From Diphasiastrum complanatum (taxonomy: Eukaryota > Streptophyta > Lycopodiopsida > Lycopodiales > Lycopodiaceae): DNA of 64,000 nucleotides. The translations under genes were made by a program, and so were the position numbers. How positions within the stretch are numbered: the stretch's first letter is position 1; each line of letters opens with the position of its first letter. The stretch is taken from assembly GCA_029204225.1 (NCBI GenBank), contig CM055110.1, forward strand, positions 17,422,004 through 17,486,003, read 5' to 3'. The notes under the pieces are model-generated. The model did not search any database and had not been told where the DNA came from. It was given only the letters and a program-made list of their open reading frames with translations. This document shows, piece by piece, positions 35,529-47,500 of this stretch.

Positions 35529-38500
35529 TCAATTTGGAATATGAGCAATGAAATGTTAGTAGTCAATCGAGACCCAACAAAGTTCAGTCAACGTTGGGTC
35601 TCGACTCATCGGGCTGGTGGTTCAGTGTTTGCATGAATGTGTTGTGGATTGTTGAATCACATATTCATATCTGCACCTTCGTCTTTTTCCAGTAAATAAG
35701 ATTTATGCAATTTTTTATGTTGTAATCTGTAATCTATAATCAATATGGTTTTTTACAATTCAGTAGGGTTTTTTACAGTTCAGTACGATTTTTTGTGGTT
35801 CAATATGATCTGCTCCAGTTCAGTAGCATTCATTGTCTACAGTTTAGGGTCGTTTGATACGGCTAAGTAGGGTTTGGCATGGTTCAGTGTGCATTTCACT
35901 GCGTTTCAGTAAGGTCCAATGTCAAATGTCCGTTCAACAGTATTTGTGGAATTTTTGTCACTCAGGTTTATGCAATTAATCAAGATTTCACCTAACTGCT
36001 TGTGGCAGACCTGAACCTACTAGAGACTTGTCTATCTGCAATCCTCTAATTTTTCTCTCTCCAATGATACCCATATTGCCTGATTTATTTCATAAATGAT
36101 CAATTCGAATTTCAAAATCTCAAATGTGACATGTCGTCCCCATGTTAGAAGAGACCAAGATATCGATATGCAGTGCTTCCTTGCATCGCTCCAGGCATCA
36201 AATATGATTGTGCAGCCATACCTATTCCATAGAAAATTGAAATGAGCATTGCATTTCGTAGCAATGATCCAGATTCAATTCTGATTTTTGAGAATTGAAA
36301 GTTAAACATTCATATGAGTTACAACATTTATCATATATAATAGCAATTTGCAAATTGCAAAGTCTAAATCCAAAATTCAAATTTCAAAGTTGAAAGTTAA
36401 TATTGTTCAATAACTAGTCACTAATTGAAATTAAAACTTAGAAACAAACTTTAACTTAAAAGACAAAACTTAAAAGAGAGCAATGGGCATACAGTAATAT
36501 AGTGCATATTGGGCCCAAGCTCTCCTAAGGTGCTCTAGCTCCTGGTCGATCGAAGCCCGCTCAACAAGTCCTCTCATCCTGAGATACTCACTAGACGGCC
36601 CCGGCCACATCTGCCCAATCGTACTCATTGCGGTCATCATCTTCCTCCATGTTGAGATCTTAGCAAGATGGAATGGGAGATCGCAGGTGTAGAAGCACTG
36701 TTGAACTATAGTCTCTGCCTCCTCCATCGCTCTAGGAGCAAAGCTGGACGCATAATAATCCCTACCCCCCACTTGTGTAGTGCGGCCTCCCCGTCTACCT
36801 CTCCCTCTCGATAGTGGCCGTGGTATGGTGGCTGAAGGTAGTGCCATAGAGGATCCAATACCAACACTTCGAGTACTAGGCCCTGCTTCATTTGGGGCTC
36901 TGACCACTCCATGAGAAGAGAGGGTGATGCGATGGAGGGCGTGATGTGGTAACCTCTGGCTGTGGCACTATCACATCTCAATCTGCCAAAAAGGAAAATT
37001 CAATTTCGTGACTTAAAAAGCACATTTTCAAAGTCATTTTTCAAGAATCAAATTTTAAATTTCAAACTTCAAAGTGGATAAGAAATCAGAATCAAGAATC
37101 CAAGAACGTATGTCGTGGACAAACGTCCATTGTGACTTTTGTCAACAGTCAAATACCAGTTAGCTATTAGAATCTACACTATAGATCAACAATCATGATA
37201 CTACATAGATTACATAGATAATAGATATTAGAATGCATAGGTGACAGTGCCACGGTCCACCATGTGGCCATAGGCATGTAATATGTATGATGTTAGTTAG
37301 GACTCAAAAGTCTTCAGCGTCTAGAGTCTAGACATAATTAGAACTTACCACTTAGTGTCTAAATAGTAATTTGTAAATATTTTAAGTTATTATCAGTTAG
37401 AACTTACTAGTAATACTTAGCACTTGCAAGTTGCCAGTGGCCACTTTATGCTTGCCATATCTAGTATTTACTATTACCCGGGAGTCAGTGCTCAGATTAA
37501 GCTTTAGCTCTCTGAACATTCGACGTTCAATGTTGGGATTGTAATTAATTTAAGGGAATCAGGATTCATCATTCATGGTTAGTTAAAACTTTACACTTCA
37601 ATTTGTGCCTACAATCTGAGGCCTCAAATACTTAGAAAATCATATAGAATCTCACAGATAGATCATACGGCATAGATATTCTAATCTAGAATCTAGATTA
37701 CATTTTAATCATGACTCATTACTAAATAGTATTTTGAATGTACTAGTTTTAAGATAGTTCAATTTCTTACAGCTTAAGTCTTGACTCTCAGTAGTAGATA
37801 TAATTAGATAAAAAAATTTATCACTAAATTAGATTCAAATTTCAATTAGATAAATCATAATAGATTATATATATTATAGATTATATATACTATATAGTAT
37901 ATGGTATATGCAGTATATTAGATAATCGATTCAATACTAGTCTTAGATCGTAGGCGATAAAAATCAAATTTCAAAAAAAGAATTGTCCAATGTATTATGT
38001 CACAAAAACTTCGAGATTCCGAAGCTCTCAATAGCAGTATGAGGCATCGTTGACACCCAAAACGCCATTGAAGAAGCAAAACATTTTTATGTACTAACCT
38101 AGGCCACAATGCAAATGGTTTGGATACAACATGGCGTACTAAAAAAGACACCACTACTTTGATCCTCCACTTTATGTCACATACGTATCGTAAAGAAACC
38201 TTGCAAAAAAGAGCCAAATTGAAAGACACCAAAATATTCATGGATGATGACCTCACCTATATCCAAGTTGAAGAGAGACGTCAAGCATTCCAAACCGCCA
38301 AAGCTACCGGAAGACGGGTGATCTATCGTGATGGAGTTGTTCGGTACCTCAATGGTACTGCACCCAAAAACAGCCTATACGAAATTGGGGTACCCGGGCA
38401 TGGGCGCATCCCCGGACCCCTTCCACACCACCTACATCTTGGAGTATGGAATTGTAATGACATACACTCATCATCCACGGCTGGAGATCTTTCCGATTTC

Positions 38501-41500
38501 ATCATAGACAGAGATATACTTTTTTTAATGGAGACACACGAGAGCCCAAAGCGAGGACTACCCACATTTGCAGGTTACATATGGCATTCAGTTTACAGGA
38601 CTGAGACCCGATCAGCGAGTGGCAAAGGTTCAGGTGGAGTTGCATGTCTTTATCGATAGTCACTACAACCAGCTATAGAGTTTATCCGACATGATGCACA
38701 GGCACGATACATATGTTCCTATCACCGGACGAGCTATTGGTTTGGATAGAGATCTCTTCATTGCCACCTGTTACTTCCCTCTAGAGTCCTCCTCCTTTGC
38801 GGACGAATCAGGCTCTCCTAATGCTGATCTCTCAGCAGACATTGTCAGATTTGATTGGGGTTATGCCCTTCTCACTGGCAACTTTAATGCCAGGACTACT
38901 ACCAAACAGGTGGACTTCCATGACTGTAATAGATCCTAACACCACAGTAGGGCAAACACTAACTGATCCACCCAAACTTGCCTACTCCCTGATATAGAGT
39001 AAGCCCCTCCTAGCCCAGTGTGAGGACTGGTAGCATGCTACTGCCAAGTGTCGGCCACGTGGCACTGACGTGGCCGACTGCACGTCGGGACCCAACTGGG
39101 GACCCTATCCTGCTGACAGGGTCCCTAGGCTGTGTTAGGCCTGCCATGGCTATGGACCGTGCTGGGGCACACTACTCACACTGTCTTGCCCTGTTGGTCA
39201 TGTACACTGGACACGACCTTGACTGTGGTATCTGGGTGTGTTCTCTAGGGTTCGGCACTGGTTACGAGCTCGTAACACTCTCTCCCCCTTAAGAATCGTC
39301 TTGGTCCTCTAAGACAAAGTCTGGAAAAATCTTGCAAAGGACGCTGCCTCTTTCCCAAGTGGCATTCTCAACAGGCTGATCATTCCACTTAACCAGATAT
39401 TCTCGGTATAGAGTATGACGAGTTTGAGTCTCTCTACTATCAAGAATCTCCTCCGGTTCATGTGGAGGTTGCTGAGGATCCAATGGGAGAACTAGAACAC
39501 TGTCCCCTACCAGATTGTCTGATCTGGTTAAGGCTTTTCGTAATTGACTTACATGAAAGACTGGAAAAACCTTACTGCTGTGTGGGAGTTCTAGTTCATA
39601 GGTGACCTCGCCTAGTCTCCTACTAATGGTAAAGGGACCACAATACCTTGGAGACAACTTAGCACACACTCCTGATTTGAGGGTTTTAGAGTCAACTGGG
39701 ACTCTCAAGTAGACTTTCTCACCAGTGGAGAACTGCACATCCCGTCTGTGTAAATCTGCACAATGCCTGGCTCGATCCTGGGACTACCTAATGCTACGCT
39801 TAGCATGTTCTATCATTTGGTTTAGGTCCTCTAAAAAGTTTCTGGCTGCTTCAACTTTTTCTTGTTTAAACCCTACAGCTGTGGGTGAGCGTGGCTGAAA
39901 ACCGTACATCAGCATAAATGGGCTGTATCCCTTAGCTGAATGTTTGGTACTGTTGTAAGCAAACTCTAATATCGAGAGATACTCCTCCCAATTAGTCTGC
40001 TTCTTGCTGACGTATGCTCGAAGCATATCCTCCAGCACTTGATTTACCCTTTCTGTTTGACCGTCCGTTTGTGGATGGTCGGTGGTACTCATATTAAGTT
40101 TATTATGGAGATGATGGAATACTGCCCTCCAAAAATTTCCAGTAAACTTACTGTCCCGGTCGCTGACTATGCCGGAAGGTAGACCGTATAATTTAAATAG
40201 CCCGTCTACAAACAACCTCGCTAACTCTGGAGCTCTAACGGTTGTTTTGGTCGGAATGAAATAAGCATTTTGGTCAGACGGTCAACTGTGACCCATATAG
40301 CGTCATTATCCTTTTGGGTTTTAGGCAGGCCTACTATAAAATCCATGGAGATACTCTCCCATTTACCAGCTGGTATTTCTAAGGGATGCAACAACCCTCC
40401 TGCCTTTAAACGCTCTGCTTTATTTACTTGACATTTCTGGCAACTGGTTACATACTGGTGGACGTCCTTTTTCATACTAGGCCAGAAAAATTGCCTACGA
40501 AGAAGCTCTTAGGTCTTCTGTATGCCTGGGTGTCCCGCACAAGGATTGTCATGACATTCATATAGGACCTGCTGCCTATAATCCTCTGAATTGGGGACAC
40601 ATACTCTAACTCTATAGAGGAAGTACTCATCCTGAATGGAATATTGTTTCCATTTGAGTCCTTGAGTCAACTGACCCTCAACCCCTGGGGTTTGCTTGTG
40701 TAATACAGGCTCAGAATCCTCAACATCATCTGACGACGTATACTCGGACTCATCATCATCCTCAAAGGAAGCTGCCGTATTCTTGGATGAACTGGCACCA
40801 GCCCCAGGAACTGGTTCTGGAGTCTGTAACTGTCTGTTCTGGACTGAGTTCCAGATAGTAGAGAAGAATGCATCATGCTGGCATTTCCCTCTCAAGGACT
40901 CGAGTAACTCATTACGAATCTGAGTAAAACTCAGCTCGTTTATCATAGGCATTCTGCTAAGGGCATCTGCTACTGTATTGAATTTTCCACGCCTATATCT
41001 GATAGACATGTCAAACTCTTGCATCAACTCTACCCAACGAGCTTTCCGACCTCTAAGCTCAGGTTGATTGCAAAGGTATCTGAGACTCTCATGGTCTGTC
41101 GGGACCTCAAAGTTGGCACCATACAAATAATGCCTCCAAGTCTTAAGGGCATGTACTATAGAAAAAAGTTCCTTTTCATAGGCACTGTACCTAGTCTGAG
41201 TTGGCTCGAGTTTTTTACTCTCGAACGCAACTGGTCGTCCACCCTGAGTTAGCACAGCACCTACTGCAAAGTCGCTAGCATCTATTTCGACCACAAATGG
41301 CTGATTGGGGTCGACGACTTTTAAAACTGGTGCTGTAGCTAAGGCTGTTTTGAGAGCTCAAAGCTCTCCTGCTGTGCGGACTCCCAAATGAACTCCTTTC
41401 CCTTCCCCTTAAGGAGATTCATCATAGGAACAGCTATCTGAGCATATTCCTTGACAAATCGTCTGTAATATCCCGCCAAACCAAGAAAGATCTGAAGTTC

Positions 41501-44500
41501 CAAAATATTCTGAGGTCTCAGCCGACTGAGTATGGCTCTAACCTTATTTGGGTCCATCTTAATCCCATCTGAAGAGATAATGTGACCCAAATATGCTACT
41601 TCTTCAACGAAGAATTCACACTTGGGTTGTTTAGCATAGAGCTTATGCTTTCTGAGCAGTCGAAACACCTTTCTGAGGTGTTTTAGATGCTCCTTCCTCG
41701 TTTTGCTATAGACGAGGATGTCATCTAAAAATACGACTACAAACTTACCCAAGTATGGTCTGAGGACACTGTTCATCAAGGTCATAAAGGTAGCTGGAGC
41801 ATCTATGAGCCCAAATGGCATCACCTTAAACTCATAATGACCGTGACGAGTCCTAAAAGCTGTTTTCGAGACATCTTCCGATTTTATACGGACTTGATGA
41901 TATCCCGATCTAAGGTCTATTTTGCTGAAAAACTTAGCCCCGTCGAGTTGATCAAACAACTCGTCTGCCCGAGGCATAGGGTATTTATTCTTAATTGTGA
42001 CTTTATTGAGGGCTCTGTAATCTACGCAAAGACGCATAGACCCCTCTTTCTTTTTCACCAATAGGACTGGTGAGGCCCATGGTGAACTACTGGTCTGAAT
42101 TTGGCCTTTCCCAAGATAATCTGTTAACTGCCTAGTTATTTCTTTATCCTCTGTTCGGCTGACCCGATACGGAGGTTTAGAAACAGGTGCTGTACCTGGT
42201 ACTAGGTTTATTACATGATCTACCTCTCTGCTAGGTGGTAAACCATGTGGCAAATCTTCAGGAAAAACATCTTTAAATTAAGACAATAAAGTTTCTAATT
42301 TACTGATTTTCTACTGAATAGAACTGGAAATAGAAACTTCAGGAATAAACTGAAAGTCACATAAGAATACCTGATGGTCTTTATCTCCGATTAGCTGACA
42401 GAGCTCTGAACTGCAGACCATAGGGCTGTTGGGAACATCATGCTCCCCATGCAACTGGATCTCTCGGCCTTTATGCTGAAAGCTGAGGGTGTTCTCCTGA
42501 TAGTTTCTGTGGAGGGAAGGTCCTAAACTGTAGAGCCAATCTCTCCCGAGAACAATGTCTGTTCGATCCAGGTGCATTATCTGAAAGTTTTTCATCTTGG
42601 TACCCCTGAATACCAAGATTTAACTTACTTACCATAGTTTCCCATATATTTTTATCTTCACCCTTAGCTAATGAAACTATGTACCTATGCTGACTAGGTA
42701 CTTCTGGTAGTTTAAGCTTTTTAACCAGGGTGTAGTTGATGAAATTATGGGTTGCCCCATCATCAACCATGACACTTACTGACTGGTTACCAATCTTCCC
42801 ATGCATACGTACTAGGTCATGCGGCCCAAAACTGAAGGGTCTCGCTAGCATTGCAGAGGTCAGCTGGCAACAATGTTCATGATCTTCATGATACACTTTG
42901 ATCTCGGAAGCTGCCGTGTCACTAGGGAAACATACAGTCTGAACAAGATGAACTTGTTTTTTATCTTTCTTATCTTTTTTAGTGAAAGGCCCCTTGGGAC
43001 ACTGTCTGACTGTGTGTCCCTTGCCCATACACACAAAGCACAAACGTTCTTGTTTGGCTTTCTCAAAATCATCTAGTTTTAAGGGCTGTATGAGTGAAGG
43101 GCGTTTTTGAGGAGCTTCACCTTTAAATTTATCTTGGTTCTTTCTCTTTAAAAATTTCTTTTTAAATTGAAAGTCTTTCTGAGAAGGCTGCTCAGAAAGT
43201 GGCTACTGTCTCGCCTTCTTCCTACCCACTGAATCGTCATAGATTTGAGCATATCTGAGAGCTTGCTCAAGGGTAGTAGGCGAGTTTCTCTGGACCTCTA
43301 CTTTATATTAATCTTTGAGGCCACAGACAAATCCCCTAATTTTTTGATAGTCATCCATATTTTTAATCTTTAAAATTGCTTCTCAATACTGCGAGATATA
43401 TTGGATGAGGGATTTATCCATTACTGTTCTTTCCCAGGCTTCCCAGGCTCTATCCAGTTCATTTTCTGGTAGAAATTCTCTTAGGAAAGCCTCTTCAAAA
43501 GCTTTCCATGACCGGGGAGTCTGCCCAGTCTCCTGGAGATTTAACCACCACTTATAGGCCATAGGCCCTAAGGAAAGACTGGCCTCAATAGCTTGCAAAT
43601 GGTCAGGGGTCTGTTTAAGAGCATGAATGTTCTTCCATTTGTTGAGGAAGGTTTGTAGAATATCTGCATTTCTATCCTTCTCTTCCCCATTAAAAGTAGG
43701 AGGTTTTAAATCTTTAAAACCACTGGGGTGAGACCGTAAAGTCTCACCCGAAACTGATGGAAGTGGAAAGGGGGATAACTGAGAAGTGGAGGGAAGGCTT
43801 CCTTTCGCGAAACTCAAAATCAAGTTTTTGAGTTCAGCGAACGAGTCGTCCACACTGGACTTGAAATTGGCTAATGCCAACTTCAGTTCATCCACTTTTG
43901 TTACCAATTGGAGAAACTGCTCCTTGGTAACCAGTTCGTCGAGTTCTTCGGCGAACTGTTCCTGTTCTTCCACTTCCATGGGTTCCTTCCCTTTTCTGTA
44001 AGCCAAGGCTTCTGTTTCAAGTTCGTCGAAGCCTCTCTCCTGGGGTTGATCAGGTCCCTGAGGAGTGGTCATCTTCGGAACTCAAAGAGAGCTACCTTAA
44101 CTTCAAAAGGAAAAAAGTCTAAAAGACTAATTTACAACTGTACAAGGGAAAGGAAAGATGACTTAGCTGTTTCTGAGGACTGTACTTCCAAAGAAAGAAT
44201 GAGGAGGAACCCTTTCAGCTCTTTCCCCAAGATTTCAAACCTGCTGTCCCGGAAAATGCCAGTTTAAAGCTTCAAAACGGTGCCAAATTTCCCGGTTCTT
44301 GAGTTGAGTAGCTGACTGATCTGATTTCAGGTGTGGGGCTCCAACAAACCGAGTAAAAACCGGAAATTTACAAAATGAAATCCGGAATTTTTGAAGTCCC
44401 TGCCCTTGCTGGTTGGACAGCAACCTGTCCGGCCCGATTTGTCCAATTTACAACTCTGAAATCACCTAAGTAAGTTTGAAACTCAATCTCCTGAGAATTC

Positions 44501-47500
44501 TCAAAAAACAAGGATGAAATTTAACTTTTTCACTACCCTGTCCAGCGCTGGCCCTGCTAGGGAAATTTACTCTGAAATCCCCTCAAAATTTCTCAGATTC
44601 TTTTGGAAATTCAGAGGTAGCTTGCTGTTTCTACAGCGATGGACCTGTACTATCCTTCCTTTCCAGAATCCGCTCAGCTCTACTGAAATTCCTTTCTGAA
44701 AACTACAATCAGATCCCTGAAAATAGAGATAGATTGCTACCTGTCCAGCGACTTATCTACATAAGAATTTTACTTCCTAGAACTATAAATTCTCAGTGAA
44801 TTTCAAGGGTTTGAAGGCTGCAACTACAGCGATTCTCTCCTCTAATCTTTTCTGAGAAACTGAGAAACATTTCCTATCTTCTGATAGCTTTCTCTACTCC
44901 TGCTCCTGAACTCCCTAGGATGGAGATGGCTCTAATACCAGTGTAATAGATCCTAACACCACAATAGGGCAAACACTAACTGATCCACCCAACCTTGCCT
45001 ACTCCCTGATATAGAGTAAGCCCCTCCTAGCCCAGTGTGAGGACTGGTAGCATGCTATTGCCAAGTGTCGGCCACGTGGCACTGACATGGCCGACTGCAC
45101 GTCGGGACCCAACTGGGGGCCCTATCCTGCTGACAGGGTCCCTAGGCTGTGTTAGGCCCGCCATGGCTATGGACCGTGCTGGGGCACACTACTCACACTG
45201 TCTTGCCCTGTTGGTCATGTACACTGGACACGACCCTGACTGTGGTATCTGACCTATCTGTGTTCTCTAGGGTTCGGCACTGGTTACGAGCTCGTAACAA
45301 TGACACTGCTAATACATTACGCACGCAAGCTATTGATTGTGAGGACATTGGTATCATCAGGGCCTCAGAGGATAGGATGGGCCCTATCACGAGCTATGGT
45401 GAGTACCTTCTAAAGATGGGTGAAGCTCACGACTTGACCATTTACAATGGCTTAGCCTGCTGGCCACACTCTAGCAAATTCACTTGCCACCCACACAGCG
45501 GAGGACACAGTGTTGTCGACTATCTAGGGGTCACCAGCTTTTATCCCACTTATGTCTGATTTCCACATTCTTCCCACTGCCCTCTCCGATCACTCCTTCC
45601 TATCTTTCAGTATGGCCTCCATCCCGATTTCTCATCCACCCACTATTCCACTTATTTCTCGCGCACCCAAGTACACTTTTGATCGTTCCCACATCACGAC
45701 ATACCCGGAGGCCGTCAACTCATTTCTTTGTCATTTTCCACACCACACACCGTTGGAAACACAAGCTATCTTCCTTACCACTTCACTCCATACTGCTCCA
45801 TCATTTTCCTTTCCCTTTAGACCACATCGACGTCCTCACCACAACCGACCTCCCTGGTTTGACGCCGAATGTCGTTTCCTTCATCTCCAAGTCACCCAAG
45901 CTAGATCTCATAACACACATCTCCTTCCTGAAGCTTGTCGATCTTTCCACTATGCCCTTCGTCGGAAAAAACGGGTGTATGAAACCCAAAAAGGGAAAAG
46001 CTTAGTGGATTCCCTTTGCAGTTCCTCCACCGGTGCCTTCTGGAGAAAATTCCTTCCCTGTACCCCATCTCCTCCCCTCACTAACCTTCATACCTGGGCT
46101 ACATATGCCACTACTTTATATATTGCACCCACAGACACATCCATCGCCATCTTTCCCCGGCCAACTACTTTCACTTTCTTCACCTCGGACATGGTCTTGA
46201 TGGCCATCAAGAGACTCAAAACCCGTCGCACCCGTGATATTGACGACCTCGAATCCGAGCTCCTTATCCATGCTGCAAACACACTATCACCTACCCTACC
46301 CATTTTGCTCAATCGAGCAGTTATCTCCGGCTTCCCTTCCTCCTGGTGTACCAACATTATCCATCCCATTCACAAAACTGGTGACCCCATGGACCCTGGT
46401 AACTATCGCACCGTTATGGTTGGGCATATCATTGCTAAGCTATATGGCACCATCCTCCAATCAGCAGTCAGTTCTGAGGCAGAGTCTAGGAGATTAAATG
46501 CATTGGGCCAAGCGGGTTTCAAAGCACACTACTCCACCATAGATCACATCTTCACCCTTCGGGCCATTATTGAGGAAGCTAGACACAGGAATGAGCGGGT
46601 CTATTGTTGTTTTGTTGACTTCAGGAAAGCCTTCGACTCTATTCCACAATCCCTTCTCATCTGGCGACTACGTGATCTTGGATTTTCTACTGACACGATC
46701 TTGGCACTGATGGCATTATACGAGAGAGTCCTTGGCTGTTTTCGGAGTGACACATCTCAGATCATATCTGGAGTACCATTGGCGTGAAACAGGGTTGTTC
46801 TCTATCTCCAACCTTGTTTGAGCTATATATCGACGAGCTTAAGAGAGTCATTAAGGGATGTGGTGGCACAGGTTGTAGACTTGGGAGTATCTTGATTGCT
46901 ATGCTTTTATATGCTGATGACGTAGTTCTCTTATCTTCTACCAGAGAGGGATTACAGCGACAGCTCAACAGTCTTCATGCCTTCTGTAGTAGATGGGGAC
47001 TGGGGGTTAACATATTGAAAACCAAAGTTATGGTTTTCAACACATCGAGAGCTTTTATGCAGCGCCAGACACTCATCTTTGATAGGCAGCCCTTGGAAGT
47101 TGTATCTTATTACAGTTACCTTGGCGTACTTTTTACAGGCCCTATCTTTGGTATGCGACAGGTAGCTTCCGCCAGAGGCTTGGGAAGGGTCACGCCTCCC
47201 TTGTCCAGTTAGAGCGTTTCCGTTTTAGACGGTTTATTCGGGATGCCCTGAGTAAATGTCAGCTTTTTGATACTCTCGTTACCCCCACAGCCCTAGATCC
47301 AGCAGAGGTATGGTGTACGGGTCTTACATCATCTGATTGGGCCAGTATCTCACGACTGCAGGTTCTCATGCTATCTCGGATGATACGGGCTAAGCCGCTT
47401 GTCCCACATCAAATTATACTGACAGAGTTCGCAGTTCCACCTATAAAGCTATCCGCCATCTTCCAGCTTATCCTATATATTCAACGTATCATGATGCTAC

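Larger units (their letters stand above)
38925..45299 (-). mobile_element. Gypsy-A: complete chromovirus (Ty3/gypsy) inserted in LINE-A
   Basis: A 6375-bp minus-strand element with LTRs of 353 and 358 bp. The target duplication ATGAC lies at 38920-38924 and 45300-45304. The primer-binding site and polypurine tract sit in the correct places. Domains in order are gag with zinc knuckle, aspartic protease, RT, RNase H, integrase and a C-terminal chromodomain, which place it in the chromovirus branch. The two LTRs differ at about seven bases plus one short indel, suggesting a fairly recent insertion, later than LINE-A. The reading frame is broken by several stops. Confidence 0.96.

Noticed and set aside
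37860-37925. AT-rich alternating tract as a promoter (TATA box)
   Set aside because: No gene starts nearby; it lies within the TPR intron and is probably simple sequence.
45484-46005. 173-codon frame overlapping LINE-A
   Set aside because: It is an alternative frame of the LINE endonuclease/RT linker, whose correct frame has recognisable motifs.
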